Assembly (NCBI RefSeq): GCF_026626705.1
Contig: NZ_JAPNKC010000001.1
Span: 682,001 to 746,000 of the forward strand
Length of the DNA stretch: 64,000 nucleotides
From: Pyxidicoccus sp. MSG2
GTDB taxonomy: Bacteria; Myxococcota; Myxococcia; Myxococcales; Myxococcaceae
Direction: 5' to 3'
The notes beneath the pieces were generated by a model that saw nothing but the letters and a program-made list of their open reading frames with translations, searched no databases and was not told the origin of the DNA. Below, piece after piece: positions 37,115 to 46,973 of the stretch. Positions within the stretch are counted from its first letter, which is position 1; every line of letters begins with the position of its first letter. The position numbers were made by a program, and so were the translations under genes.

Positions 37115-37363
37115 AGGTGATGGGTTCCTTCTGATGCTGATGGGATCGCGGAGCTTCCGCGCGGCCGGGGCTTCAAGGGGGGGTACGGCGTTACCGCAGC
37201 GTACCAAGTCATTCCCGCCGGACGCTACAGTGTCGGCGGACGGGTGCCCGGTCGTTCGGATGCTACTGCGACGTTACAGCGGTAGCCGATACGAGGTGGG
37301 CGCAGGTGCTCACACGTGCCGCGTAGCTGACAGGCATGTCCGCCTGGAGGGCACGCGCCGCGG

Positions 37364-37756
37364 TTACAGCGCGAGGGTGCGAGCGCCCTGCGTGAGCCGC
37401 CAGAGCGAGGCCAGTCCCAGTACCTCGTCCAGCGTGCGTTCCAGCTCTTCCGGGACAAAGCCGCAGATGCGCACCGTGGTGTCGCAGGCAACGAGCTTCA
37501 CGCCCAGGGCCCGCGCCTCCTCCAGCATGCGCGCGGGTGGAGGCACGCCGAGGCCTTCCGCCCGGGCGCACTCCTCCTGCTCACGCGCGCCCTGGGGATG
37601 CCCGAAGCCCCCACCGACGAGCTGTCGCAGCGCATCGAAGGCGAAGACGACGTACACCTCGTCACCCATCGCCGCGGCGGTGATACCCATGGAGGCGGCC
37701 TGGAACGCCGGCTCATACGTGGCGTGCTGGAGGAAGAAGAAGACGCGTCCGGCCAT
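37364..37756 (-). CDS. DsrE-like family protein
   Basis: 130 residues. Pattern of the DsrE/DsrF-like fold: GRVFFFLQHATYEPAFQAAS at the start, then DEVYVVFAFDALRQLVGG, then a C-terminal Cys-containing strand VKLVACDTTVRICG. The family handles sulfur transfer or acts as a peroxiredoxin-like partner, often through the Cys in the ACDTT segment. It stands alone, divergent from the HEAT-repeat gene (82 bp). Moderate confidence in the family, no inference on substrate. Confidence 0.75.
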   Translation of the reverse strand: MAGRVFFFLQHATYEPAFQAASMGITAAAMGDEVYVVFAFDALRQLVGGGFGHPQGAREQEECARAEGLGVPPPARMLEEARALGVKLVACDTTVRICGFVPEELERTLDEVLGLASLWRLTQGARTLAL

Positions 37757-37838
37757 GACGGTGAGACCTTAGTGCGGTTCGAGTCCGGCGGGGCAATCGG
37801 CATATAACCCGGGAAGTCACCCTGTCCGGGGAGCCCCC

Positions 37839-38486
37839 ATGACGACATCCCTGCCCTCTCGTTCTGGCGCTGTTGCTTCGCGCCTCCGTCGACGCTGGAT
37901 GCCGGGCGTGCTCGGTGCGGCGCTGCTGCTCGCCGGCTCCGGCGTCATGGCCCGGATGAACACGCGCGCCACCGTGGAGCCGCCCTCCGCTCCGGGCACG
38001 GACGCCCTCCCCTCCAGTGAGCTGCGGGCCCGGGTGCTCGCGCTGCTGGATGCCTCGCAGGCGGGAGCGCGGGAGGAGGCCTGGCGCCGGCTGGGGCCCG
38101 ACGCCGCACCCGTGCTCACCGCACTCGCAGTGGACCGCGAGACGCCCGTCGCTCGACGTGCGCTGGCCCTGACCTCGCTGGCGATGGTGGACCCGGCGGG
38201 TGGCGCGGGCTCCATCCGCGAGGTGCTGGAGGATGCGCGCGCTCCCGCGGACGTGCGCGCCAGCGCGGCGGTGGCCCTGGGCCGATGCCTGGGACTGGAG
38301 GCCATTCCCGCCCTCCTCAACCGACTGCGGGACCGCGAGGACCGCGTGCGCGAGGCCGTCGCCGTGACGCTCGGACGCCTGGGCGGGCAGCAGGTGCGGC
38401 AGGCGCTGGAGGACCGACTGCCCCTGGAGGAGCGCCCCCTCGTCCGCGAAGCGCTCCAGCGCGGCCTCACCCTCGTCGAGCCTTGA
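37839..38486 (+). CDS. HEAT-repeat protein, membrane-anchored
   Basis: 215 residues. A hydrophobic segment near 22-37 (PGVLGAALLLAGSGVMA) serves as signal or anchor. The rest contains HEAT/PBS-lyase-like repeats (TPVARRALALTSLAMVDPAG, DVRASAAVALGRCLGLEAIP, DRVREAVAVTLGRLGGQQ), alpha-solenoid modules used for protein contacts. No catalytic residues are expected. GGGAG precedes the ATG. It is followed 53 bp later by a HAD phosphatase. Confidence 0.8.
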   Translation: MTTSLPSRSGAVASRLRRRWMPGVLGAALLLAGSGVMARMNTRATVEPPSAPGTDALPSSELRARVLALLDASQAGAREEAWRRLGPDAAPVLTALAVDRETPVARRALALTSLAMVDPAGGAGSIREVLEDARAPADVRASAAVALGRCLGLEAIPALLNRLRDREDRVREAVAVTLGRLGGQQVRQALEDRLPLEERPLVREALQRGLTLVEP

Positions 38487-38539
38487 GAGGGCATGTGGGG
38501 CCCGACTCGGGGCTCGCGTCGGCCCGGAGCTTCCGTTAG

Positions 38540-39244
38540 ATGGGGGCCATGCGGCCTACCGTCCTGCTCTTCGACATCGATGGAACCCTCGTCACCACCG
38601 GAGGCGCCGGGCGCCGCTCCATGGACTTCGCCTTCGAGCAGCTCCATGGGCGCCGCGACGCGTGCGACTCGTTCAGCATGTCCGGGATGACGGACCGGGC
38701 CATCGTCCGCAAGGCGCTGAACATCATCGGCGCGGAGGACTCGACCGGGGCCATCGACGCGGTCATCGCCGCCTACCTCGCCCACCTCACCGAGGAGGTG
38801 CGGAGGGTGGATGACCAGCGCTACCGCGTCTTCCCGGGCATGCGGGAGGCCGTGCTCGAGGCCCGCTCGCGCACGGGCTTCGCGGTGGGCCTGGGCACCG
38901 GCAACGTGCGTGAGGGCGCTCGCGTGAAGCTGGAGCGCGTGGGCATCTATGACCAGTTCGCCTTCGGCGGCTTCGGCTGCGACGCCGAGGACCGCGTGGA
39001 GCTCATCCGCTGCGGCGCGAAGGCCGGCGCGGCGCTGCTCGGCGCCCCCGTGGACGACTGCCGCGTGGTCGTCATCGGCGACACACCCAAGGATGTGCAC
39101 GCGGCCCGGGGCATCGGCGCGGAGTGCATTGGCGTGGGCACCGGCACCTACACGGCAGAGGCCCTGCTCAAGGCCGGCGCCAACGTCGCCTACCCGGACT
39201 TCACGCACCGCGAAGCCATGACGGTGCTGCTCGGCGGACGCTGA
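38540..39244 (+). CDS. HAD-superfamily phosphatase (phosphoglycolate phosphatase-like)
   Basis: 234 residues. Motif I FDIDGTLV with nucleophile Asp12 and general acid Asp14, motif II in GLGTGNV, and motif III/IV in VVIGDTPKDVHAA. The cap is small and helical, as in Gph/PGP-type enzymes that hydrolyse 2-phosphoglycolate or similar small phosphates. A second ATG nine bases on (38549) is possible. Upstream of it lies the HEAT gene, downstream a protein of unknown function. Confidence 0.88.
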   Translation: MGAMRPTVLLFDIDGTLVTTGGAGRRSMDFAFEQLHGRRDACDSFSMSGMTDRAIVRKALNIIGAEDSTGAIDAVIAAYLAHLTEEVRRVDDQRYRVFPGMREAVLEARSRTGFAVGLGTGNVREGARVKLERVGIYDQFAFGGFGCDAEDRVELIRCGAKAGAALLGAPVDDCRVVVIGDTPKDVHAARGIGAECIGVGTGTYTAEALLKAGANVAYPDFTHREAMTVLLGGR

Positions 39245-39285
39245 AGCCGTGCTATCTCCCGCCGCTCTTCCGAGGAGCCCGCTGA

Positions 39286-40584
39286 ATGTCGTCCACGCTC
39301 GAGTCGTATGAGCTCATCCGCTTCGCCGAGGCCTTCGAGGCCCGGCTCGCCACCGCGGGAGAGATGATCGCGGGAAGGCCCGGTCTGGAGTCCGAGAAGC
39401 GCTGGCTGGCCGATGCCCTGGAGCTGGTGCGCACGTCGCGCGCGCCCTCCGCGGGCGTGCTGGACCGCGTGAAGGATTTGCCGGAGCTGGAGGAGGCGCG
39501 CGAGGAATATGCGTTCCACCAGCAGGGCCTGTGGGTGGACGCGCTGGAGAAGCTCCACGCCGGAATCACCTTCACCGCGAGCAGCCGCGCGCCCGTCATC
39601 GAGGCCCTCTTCCCGCACGTGAAGTTCCCCCAGCTTCGCCGCGCGCCTCGCGACGCCGTCATGGAGTACGCCACGTCGTACGAGCGCCGCACCAAGAGCT
39701 CGTACGTGACGCGCATCTTCGGCCGCGACGACTTCGCCCTCGTGCGCCCGGTGATGGAGCAGGTGGCCGCAGCCCACGCCGCGTGGCGCTCCAGCCACGA
39801 GCCCGCTCCGCTCTCACCCGAGGTGGAGACCGTCCTGCGCGAGGAGCTGGTGTCCCTGGGCCGCAAGCTCGACGTGGCCCTGCGCCAGGCGCGGCTGCTC
39901 TCCGAGGCCGCGATGGTGCCCGTCCCCAGCGTCTACGAGGCCGCGGGATTGAGCCTCAAGCCCAAGCGCCGCGCCGGACGCGGGCTGGGACCGACGGCCG
40001 ACGAGGCCCTGGCCGGCTTCGGCGACGAGGCCGTGGACTCCATGGAGCCTACCGAGGCGGAGCTGGCCGAGGTCGCCGCGCTGGATGCGGGCGGTGATGA
40101 TGGCGCGGTGGGCGCCGCTGCACCGGTTGCGGGGGCGCACGCGCAGACCGGGGATGCGCGGGAGAACGCAGCGGAGCTGGAGGCGGCGGAGCAGGCCAGC
40201 CCGGCCGCGAGTGCTGAGAGCAGCGCGGACGATGCGGAGGTCCCGAGCCCCGTGATTGGCGGAGCGGAGGACTCAGCGCACGAGGGAGTAGCCTCCGTAC
40301 CGGGCTCCCGGGCCAACACCTCGCCCTCCCGTGAATCCCCTGCCCCGGGTTCGGAGGACAGCGGCGATTCCTCTCAGTCGTCGGAGGCTTCCACCGAGTC
40401 CGTCAGCGAACCCCAGGCCGAGCCTCGTGGAGCCCGGAAGGGCCGCAAGAAGGCGGAGGCCGCCCCCACTCCGTCCGAGGGAGAAGCACCGCCGCCCCCG
40501 GCGAGCGCGGAGGCCCAGGCGCCTCGCGTGCGGAAGAAGAAGGGGGCGCCCACTCCGGACACCTCCGGATCCGATACACCCTGA
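39286..40584 (+). CDS. Hypothetical protein with long disordered tail
   Basis: 432 residues from an ATG preceded by GAGGAG. Residues 1-240 are helical and charged with no known motif (opening TLESYELIRFAEAFEARLAT). Residues about 245-432 are low-complexity, rich in Ala, Glu, Ser and Pro, ending in a basic patch (RKGRKKAEA, RVRKKKGAP). A tail of this kind is typical of scaffolding or nucleic-acid-associated proteins. No signal peptide. I do not recognise the family. Confidence 0.72.
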   Translation: MSSTLESYELIRFAEAFEARLATAGEMIAGRPGLESEKRWLADALELVRTSRAPSAGVLDRVKDLPELEEAREEYAFHQQGLWVDALEKLHAGITFTASSRAPVIEALFPHVKFPQLRRAPRDAVMEYATSYERRTKSSYVTRIFGRDDFALVRPVMEQVAAAHAAWRSSHEPAPLSPEVETVLREELVSLGRKLDVALRQARLLSEAAMVPVPSVYEAAGLSLKPKRRAGRGLGPTADEALAGFGDEAVDSMEPTEAELAEVAALDAGGDDGAVGAAAPVAGAHAQTGDARENAAELEAAEQASPAASAESSADDAEVPSPVIGGAEDSAHEGVASVPGSRANTSPSRESPAPGSEDSGDSSQSSEASTESVSEPQAEPRGARKGRKKAEAAPTPSEGEAPPPPASAEAQAPRVRKKKGAPTPDTSGSDTP

Positions 40585-40627
40585 GCTCTGAGCGGTCCCC
40601 GGACCGCGCCGTTAGAGGAACCCGGCC

Positions 40628-43192
40628 ATGGCGGACGTCGCCCTTCCCATCGATCCCCTCCTGCCGGAAATCGTCTCCACGCTGCGGGGCTCGCGCTCGC
40701 TCGTGCTGGAGGCCCCTCCCGGCGCGGGCAAGACGACGCGCGTCCCCCGGGCGCTGCTGGAGGCGGGGCTCGGACAGGGCAAGGAGATTGTCGTCCTCCA
40801 GCCGCGCCGCCTCCCCACCCGGCTCGCCGCCCAGCGCGTCTCCGAGGAGATTGGCGAGCGCGTCGGAGACACCGTCGGCTACCAGGTCCGCTTCGAGGAC
40901 GTGCGCAGCGCGAAGACGCGCCTGTCCTTCGTCACCGAGGGCGTGCTCGGCCGCCGCCTGCTGTCCGACCCGAAGCTGAAGGACGTGGGCATCGTCGTGC
41001 TCGACGAGTTCCACGAGCGGCACCTGTCCGCGGACATCTCGCTCGCCCTGCTGCGCCGGCTCCAGGAGACCGCGCGCCCCGACCTCAAGGTCGTCGTCAT
41101 GTCCGCCACCCTGGAGGCCGAGCCCATCCGGGCATATCTCGGAGGTTGTCCCTCCCTGCGCTCCGAGGGCCGCCGCTTCGACGTGAGCGTCGAGTACCTC
41201 CCCGCACCCGATGAGCGGTACCTCGACCAGCAGGTGCTCTCCGGCATCAAGCGCGTGTTCGCCAACGGCCTCGACGGCGACGTGCTCGTCTTCCTTCCCG
41301 GCGCCGGAGAAATCCGCCGCGCGCGCGACGTCTGCGCCGAGTTCGCCGAACGCCACGGCACCGACGTGCTTCCGCTCCACGGAGACCTCTCCCCCGCCGA
41401 GCAGGACCGCGCCGTGCGCCGCAGCCCGCGCAGGAAGATCATCCTCTCCACCAACGTGGCGGAGACCTCCGTCACCATCGACGGCGTGGCCGTGGTCATC
41501 GACACCGGACTGGCGCGCGTGGCCAGTCACTCGCCCTGGTCCGGCCTGCCGCAGCTCAAGCTGTCCAAGGTCAGCCGCGCCTCCGCCATCCAGCGTGCGG
41601 GCCGCGCCGGCCGTACGCGCGCCGGCCAGTGCCTGCGCCTCTACACCCAGCACGACTTCGACGGTCGCCCCGAGCAGGAGGCCCCCGAAATCCGCCGCAT
41701 GGACCTGGCGGAGACGGTGCTCTCCCTGCGCGCCTCCGGCGTGACGGACCTGGCCTCCTTCCCCTTCTTCGAGTCGCCTCCCCCCGCCTCGCTCGACGCC
41801 GCGGAGACGCTGCTGCGCAGGCTGGGCGCGGTGGACGCGAAGGGGCTCGTCACGGACGTGGGCCAGCGACTCCTGCGCTTCCCCGTCCACCCGCGCCAGG
41901 CCCGCGTCATCGTCGAGGGCGAGCGCCGGGGCGTGGGCAACGAAGCCGCCACGCTCGCGGCCCTCATGGGCGAGCGCGACATCCGCCGCGAGGCCCGCGC
42001 CAACCTCGGCAGTGGCAGCCGTGGCTCCGCCGTCGTCAGCGGCCCGTCCGACCTGCTGGAGCTGCTCGAGCGCTTCCGCGAGGCCGAGCGCGCGAACTTC
42101 GCCTCCGGGCGTCTGCACTCGCTCTCGCTGGAGGCCGGCGCGGTGCAGTCCGTGGACCGTGTGCAGAAGCAGCTCCGGCGCGCGGTGCGAGGCCAGGGTG
42201 CGCGCCCCCACCGCCCCGAGGACGTGGAGCAGTCGCTGATGCTCAGCGTGCTCGCCGGCTATCCGGACCGTGTGGCACGCCGTCGCCGTCCCCGCGCGCC
42301 CGAGCTGCTCCTGTTCGGCGGCGGCACCGTCTCCCTCTCCGAGATGAGCGTGGTGCAGGACGCCGACCTCATGGTCGCCGTGGACGCCGAGGAACGGCCG
42401 GGGCGTGGCGCCATGGTCCGCATCGCCAGCGCCGTGGAGCCCGAGTGGCTCCTGGACCTCTACCCGGATGCACTGGAGGAGGTGGACACCCTCCAGTGGA
42501 ACGCCGAGGCCCGCCGCGTCGAGCGCCTCACCCGCCTGTCCTACGGCAACCTCGTGCTGGAGGAGACGCGCACCCCCGCTCCTCCATCCGAAGCAGCCGC
42601 CCGTGTGCTCGTCGAGGCCGCGCTCGCCGCCGGACCGGGGAAGTTCGCGGACCCGGAGGCCCTGGAGCAGTGGCGCACGCGCGTGGCCCTGCTGGCGCAG
42701 GCCTTCCCCGAGGCGAAGTTCCCCGCCGTGGACGACGCCTTCCTGCGCGACGCGCTGGCCTCGCTGTGCTCCGACGCGCGCAGCTTCAAGGACCTGGAGG
42801 GTGTGTCACTCCTCGACGCGCTCTACGCTCGGCTCACCTCCGAGCAGCAGCGGCTGTTGGCCACCCATGCGCCGGAGCGGGTGACGCTGCCGGGCGGACG
42901 CGGCGTCAAGGTGCACTACGAGCCGGGCAAGCCGCCGTGGGTGGAGTCACGCCTCCAGGACTTCTTCGGCATGGCCCAGGGACCCAACGTCTGCGCGGGC
43001 CGCGTCCCGCTCGTGCTGCACCTGCTGGCGCCCAACATGCGCGCGGTACAGGTGACGACGGATCTGGCCGGCTTCTGGGAGCGGCACTACCCGGCCATCC
43101 GCAAGGAGCTGTGCCGCAAGTACCCGCGGCACTCGTGGCCCGAAGACCCGCGCCACGCCCAGCCGCCCGCGCCGAAACCACCTCGGCGCTGA
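40628..43192 (+). CDS. hrpB: ATP-dependent helicase HrpB
   Basis: 854 residues. DExH RNA/DNA helicase of the DEAH/RHA group. Walker A APPGAGKTTR (near 30-38), motif II DEFHERHL, motif III SATLE and motif VI QRAGRAGRT are intact. The C-terminal block (RVPLVLHLLAPN then TTDLAGFWERHYP) is specific to HrpB. GAGGAA precedes the ATG. Bacterial HrpB has been linked to mRNA processing in some species. It ends 7 bp before the convergent GNAT gene. Confidence 0.96.
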   Translation: MADVALPIDPLLPEIVSTLRGSRSLVLEAPPGAGKTTRVPRALLEAGLGQGKEIVVLQPRRLPTRLAAQRVSEEIGERVGDTVGYQVRFEDVRSAKTRLSFVTEGVLGRRLLSDPKLKDVGIVVLDEFHERHLSADISLALLRRLQETARPDLKVVVMSATLEAEPIRAYLGGCPSLRSEGRRFDVSVEYLPAPDERYLDQQVLSGIKRVFANGLDGDVLVFLPGAGEIRRARDVCAEFAERHGTDVLPLHGDLSPAEQDRAVRRSPRRKIILSTNVAETSVTIDGVAVVIDTGLARVASHSPWSGLPQLKLSKVSRASAIQRAGRAGRTRAGQCLRLYTQHDFDGRPEQEAPEIRRMDLAETVLSLRASGVTDLASFPFFESPPPASLDAAETLLRRLGAVDAKGLVTDVGQRLLRFPVHPRQARVIVEGERRGVGNEAATLAALMGERDIRREARANLGSGSRGSAVVSGPSDLLELLERFREAERANFASGRLHSLSLEAGAVQSVDRVQKQLRRAVRGQGARPHRPEDVEQSLMLSVLAGYPDRVARRRRPRAPELLLFGGGTVSLSEMSVVQDADLMVAVDAEERPGRGAMVRIASAVEPEWLLDLYPDALEEVDTLQWNAEARRVERLTRLSYGNLVLEETRTPAPPSEAAARVLVEAALAAGPGKFADPEALEQWRTRVALLAQAFPEAKFPAVDDAFLRDALASLCSDARSFKDLEGVSLLDALYARLTSEQQRLLATHAPERVTLPGGRGVKVHYEPGKPPWVESRLQDFFGMAQGPNVCAGRVPLVLHLLAPNMRAVQVTTDLAGFWERHYPAIRKELCRKYPRHSWPEDPRHAQPPAPKPPRR

Positions 43193-43198
43193 CAGAGG

Positions 43199-43675
43199 TT
43201 ACAGGCGCTTGTGCATCTCCAGGTGGTCGATGCCGGCTTCCTGGAAGACGGCGCCCACCGGCTCGTAGCCGTGCTTCTTGTAGAACTCGAGCGCGTACAA
43301 CTGCGCGTGCAGCATGATGCCCGTGACGCCACGCCGGCGCGCTTCGTCCTCCAGCGTGGTCAGCAGCAGCGAGCCCACGCGCGCCTTGCGGTGCGACTGG
43401 AGCACCGCCATGCGGCCAATCTGCCCCCACCTGCCGGGCTGGTTGGCGGGAGCCTGCGGCAGCATCACCAGGCGCCCCGTGCCGATGGCATGGCCGCCCT
43501 GGTTGGCGATGACGTGGTAGGCGTTGGCGTCCTCCGCGTCGCGCTCGATGCCCTCGGGGACGTGCTGCTCCTCGATGAACACCACTTCGCGGATGGCGAG
43601 CGCCTGCATGAGCTCCGCCTCACCCTGAATCTGGGTGATGATAACGGGCGCGGTGGTATCCGTGGGAGTGGCCAT
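43199..43675 (-). CDS. GNAT family acetyltransferase (ElaA-like)
   Basis: 158 residues from the ATG at 43675 (MATPTDTTAP); the longer frame to 43819 runs into the divergent MFS gene. GNAT fold: ALAIREVVFIEEQHVPEGIE at the start, the acetyl-CoA pyrophosphate loop QSHRKARVGSLLL, and LYALEFYKKHGYEPVG near the end. ElaA/YjcF-type enzymes acetylate small amines; the true acceptor is unknown. It converges with hrpB. Confidence 0.88.
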   Translation of the reverse strand: MATPTDTTAPVIITQIQGEAELMQALAIREVVFIEEQHVPEGIERDAEDANAYHVIANQGGHAIGTGRLVMLPQAPANQPGRWGQIGRMAVLQSHRKARVGSLLLTTLEDEARRRGVTGIMLHAQLYALEFYKKHGYEPVGAVFQEAGIDHLEMHKRL

Positions 43676-43752
43676 GTCGGGGGCAAGGTACACAAAAGCC
43701 CGCGACGCCAACAGGCGGAAAAAGCCGCCCGGCATGCCAAGGTGCGGTCCCC

Positions 43753-44928
43753 ATGCCAGGCCAGCATCCGGCAGCCGCCCGAGTATCCCTGGCCGGCTTC
43801 TATTTCCTCTATTACGCAACGGTAGGGATCGTCCTGCCCTTCATGCCCGCGTACCTCAAGTCGCTGTCGCTCTCGGCGACGCAGGTGGGGCTGCTCCTGT
43901 CCATCGGTCCCCTGGTGTCGCTGCTCGCGCCGCCGATGTGGGGACACCTGGCCGACCGCACGGGCCGTGCTACTCGCGTGCTCACCGGGCTGGCCTGCGG
44001 CGCGGCGCTCGCCTTCTCCCTCCTGCTGGTGGCGCGCACCTTTCCGCAATTGGTAGCCACGCTGGTGACATACGGCGTCTTCGCGTCCTCCTTCACGCCG
44101 CTCATCGACAGCCTGGCGATGCACCACGTGGCGCGCGCGGGCGGCAGCTACGCCCACCTGCGGATGTTCGGCTCGCTGGGCTTCATCGCCTCCAGCGTGG
44201 TGTTCGGCCTGTGGGTGACGCGGGTGGACCGTACGCTGGTGGTGACGCCGCTCGTGCTGCTCGCCCTGCTCATTCCGTGGACCCTCACGCTGCGCGACAG
44301 CGCCGCGCCCGGTCCCCGTCCACACCCGCTGGCCGGGCTGCGCCTGCTGCGCCACCCCGATATCCGCTGGTTGCTGGCGGCCACGTCCCTGCACTGGCTG
44401 GCATGCGCGCCCTACCACGGCTCACTCTCCATCCACGTCATGGCGCTGGGACTGTCCCCCGCCGTGGTGGGCCTGACGGCGGGCGCGGGCGTGCTGGCGG
44501 AAGTCGTGGTGATGGCGCTGTATCCGCGCCTCGCCGGAGGCCTCGCACCGCGCCACGTGCTGGGCTTCGCCTTCGCCATGAGCGCACTGCGCTGGGCCGG
44601 CATGGCGCTGACATCCTCGGCGGGCGTGCTGGTGGCGCTCGCGCCGCTGCACGGACTCACCTTCGGTGCATTCTACGTGGCCTGCGTCGCCTTCCTCGCA
44701 CGGCGCGTGCCGCCGGAATTGCGCGCGTCCGGGCAGGCCCTCTTCGCCGCCGTCACCTTCGGCGTGGGCGGGCTGGTGGGCTATGCCTCCTCCGGGGCGG
44801 CCTATGACTGGCTGGGCGGACACCGGCTCTTCGCCGTGGCGGGCGTGCTGGAGCTGGTCGCGGCCGTCCTGGTGCTCCAGGCGTCGCCGCCCCCCGAGCC
44901 GGAGGCCCTTCTGGAGAAGGCCTCGTGA
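43753..44928 (+). CDS. MFS transporter (PPP/HcaT-like subgroup)
   Basis: 391 residues with about twelve predicted membrane helices. The opening SLAGFYFLYYATVGIVLPFM and the loop GHLADRTGRATR (MFS motif A) match the PPP/HcaT-like or nucleoside-permease-like subgroup of the major facilitator superfamily. AGGTG precedes the ATG. Substrate is unknown. The next gene begins 16 bp after its stop. Confidence 0.85.
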   Translation: MPGQHPAAARVSLAGFYFLYYATVGIVLPFMPAYLKSLSLSATQVGLLLSIGPLVSLLAPPMWGHLADRTGRATRVLTGLACGAALAFSLLLVARTFPQLVATLVTYGVFASSFTPLIDSLAMHHVARAGGSYAHLRMFGSLGFIASSVVFGLWVTRVDRTLVVTPLVLLALLIPWTLTLRDSAAPGPRPHPLAGLRLLRHPDIRWLLAATSLHWLACAPYHGSLSIHVMALGLSPAVVGLTAGAGVLAEVVVMALYPRLAGGLAPRHVLGFAFAMSALRWAGMALTSSAGVLVALAPLHGLTFGAFYVACVAFLARRVPPELRASGQALFAAVTFGVGGLVGYASSGAAYDWLGGHRLFAVAGVLELVAAVLVLQASPPPEPEALLEKAS

Positions 44929-44944
44929 TAGGCTTCCGGGCGTC

Positions 44945-45994
44945 ATGCGTTACGCCCCACTGCTCGCACTCGCCCTGGGCCTGCTGGCCACGCCCTCCGT
45001 CGCCCAGCCGGAGTTCTTCTTCGGCAACGGCCAGGACCCCGTCTTCCGCGAGGAGGACATGGACAAGCGCTTCGCGAAGACACGCCTGAACAGGGCGCTG
45101 CGCGAGGGCACCCAGGACGCCAACTGCGCGCAGGTGGTGGGCGCGATGTTCACGCTGCTCGGTGAGACGGGGGCGCTGTTCCACAAGCGCGACGAGAACT
45201 TCATGCTGGAGCCGGTGCTGGTGCAGGCGCTGAGCACCCAGCTCGTCAGCCAGCGCTTCCCCGGCAACGCCTTCTTCGTCGCCATGGTGCGGCGGGTGCT
45301 CATCGACAAGAAGCTGCCCCCTGAGTGGCTCGTCACCGCACAGGCGCTGGCGCCGTACTACCCCGCCATCGACCTGGCCAAGCTGCGCTTCCTGTCAGAC
45401 GGCGTGAAGCCGCTGGACAGCTTCCTGCTCACCCTGCCCGTGCTGCGCGAGCGCTACAACGAGGACGTGGTGCGCGCCACCTCCGTGGCCGCCTCCACCG
45501 CCGAGGCGCTCTTCCGCGACAACTACCTGGACCACGAGCTGGCCTTCGCCGGGCTGGAAGTCGTCGACGTGAGGCTGGAGAAGCCCAAGAAGAAGCGCCT
45601 CAAGAAGGGCGAGGAGCCGGAGAAGCCCTACATGGTGGCCCGCCTCGTCTGGGTGGAGCCGGAGACTCCCTCCGAGGCGCAGTACGAGTTCCAGTTCGGC
45701 AAGCCGCGCAAGCGCGCGAAGGTGGACATCACCGCGAAGCTCGCCGAGTCGCAGTACGTGGACCTCAACAAGCTCCTGCGCGGGACGAAGGTCCTCCTGC
45801 GCGGCCGCTTCTGGGAGTACAAGAAGGGCATCACCTCCGTCGAGATGCGCGATGCGCTCGTGTTCCCGGAGCGCGACTGGACGAAGGTGAGCGGGCTGGT
45901 GGACCCGATGGCGCTGGAAGCCTGTCCCCTCGCCATCAATGACCTGACGGGCCTCGCGCCACTACAGCCCGGCGCCTTCGGCACGCGCCGCTAG
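44945..45994 (+). CDS. Exported hypothetical protein
   Basis: 349 residues from the ATG at 44945, with a Sec signal (MRYAPLLALALGLLATPSVA). The mature protein is mostly helical at first (REEDMDKRFAKTRLNRALRE) and beta-rich later (LRGTKVLLRGRFWEYKKG). A lysine-rich loop (KPKKKRLKKGEEPEKP) sits near the middle. One Cys pair is possible. It is closely linked with the MFS gene on the same strand. No family recognised. Confidence 0.75.
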   Translation: MRYAPLLALALGLLATPSVAQPEFFFGNGQDPVFREEDMDKRFAKTRLNRALREGTQDANCAQVVGAMFTLLGETGALFHKRDENFMLEPVLVQALSTQLVSQRFPGNAFFVAMVRRVLIDKKLPPEWLVTAQALAPYYPAIDLAKLRFLSDGVKPLDSFLLTLPVLRERYNEDVVRATSVAASTAEALFRDNYLDHELAFAGLEVVDVRLEKPKKKRLKKGEEPEKPYMVARLVWVEPETPSEAQYEFQFGKPRKRAKVDITAKLAESQYVDLNKLLRGTKVLLRGRFWEYKKGITSVEMRDALVFPERDWTKVSGLVDPMALEACPLAINDLTGLAPLQPGAFGTRR

Positions 45995-46114
45995 ACGGCC
46001 GTCCCCCTCCCGGACGCCCGTCCGCCGCATCGCACGCTCCCGGGGGGCCTCCCGGGGCGTGGTTCCTGGCACGTCCCCTGCTCTCTCCCTCGCGCCACCC
46101 ACGCGAGGGATGCC

Positions 46115-46957
46115 ATGAAGGTCGACGCTCCAGAGTCCCCATCCGACGCCGCGAAGCAGTCGCCGGACGGTGAACGGTTCAAGAAGGCACTGCAGGAGGA
46201 AGACGCGCGCCGGGGCACGGACGCCCGTCCACCGCCCAGGACCGCCCGGGCGCCCGCGAGCGAACCCGCTCCGTCACCCCGGCCCGGCGTTGCCTCCGCC
46301 AGAAGCCCCGGCCTGCCTGGAGGGCGCGCTCCCGCGCCCGTGCAGGCGCGAGCATCGGGGCCCGTCCTCGCCACCTCGCGCGGGGCGCTCGCCAGCGCGG
46401 AGAGCCTCGGACGGACGCGACAGGCGATGCACTCCGAGGCCTGGCGGCTGGGCACGGTACGAGGCGAGGCCAACACCCAGGTCCAGGAGCGCACCGAGCA
46501 CCGTCTCACCGACCTCATCGCGCGCGAGCTGTCACGGGACTCACGGCCGGCCGCGGCATCTGTCCCCGAAGCGCGGCCGGCCTCCAGCTCCCCCGCCACC
46601 GACCCGGGCCGTGGCGCGGCGGATGCGCCCCCGCCCGAGTCCCGAGTCACCGGCGCCGGAGCGACGGGGAGCGGCGGGGCCTCCAGCGCCGAGACGGTGA
46701 GCCCGGCCACGCGCGCGGAGGCGGCCCTGGAGCTCATCGAGCGCATCGAGGTCTTCGTGAAGTCCCAGCGGCCGGCGCTGAGCCTGAGCCTGCGCGGTGC
46801 GCTGGACGCCACGGTGGAGGTGGAGCGCACGGGCCCGCGAGAGGTGGCGCTGCGCATCCAGGGCCGGCGGGGGCCACTTCCCACCGAGGACCTGGCGCGC
46901 TTGCGGGACGCGCTCGAGGCGCGCGGGCTCCGGCTGCGCTCGCTGCGCGCGGAATGA
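46115..46957 (+). CDS. Pro/Ala-rich protein with small C-terminal domain
   Basis: 280 residues. The first two-thirds are low-complexity (Pro, Ala, Arg, Ser). A helical patch (RTEHRLTDLIAREL) sits near 125. The last 70 residues (ALELIERIEVFVKSQRPALS, then LSLRGALDATVEVERTG, ending RLRDALEARGLRLRSL) form a small alpha/beta domain. This layout, disordered N-terminus with a compact C-terminal domain, recalls FliK/HrpP needle- or hook-length regulators, but the match is weak and no secretion gene is nearby. Treat it as hypothetical. Confidence 0.6.
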   Translation: MKVDAPESPSDAAKQSPDGERFKKALQEEDARRGTDARPPPRTARAPASEPAPSPRPGVASARSPGLPGGRAPAPVQARASGPVLATSRGALASAESLGRTRQAMHSEAWRLGTVRGEANTQVQERTEHRLTDLIARELSRDSRPAAASVPEARPASSSPATDPGRGAADAPPPESRVTGAGATGSGGASSAETVSPATRAEAALELIERIEVFVKSQRPALSLSLRGALDATVEVERTGPREVALRIQGRRGPLPTEDLARLRDALEARGLRLRSLRAE

Positions 46958-46973
46958 CGGGGCCCGCAACGAC

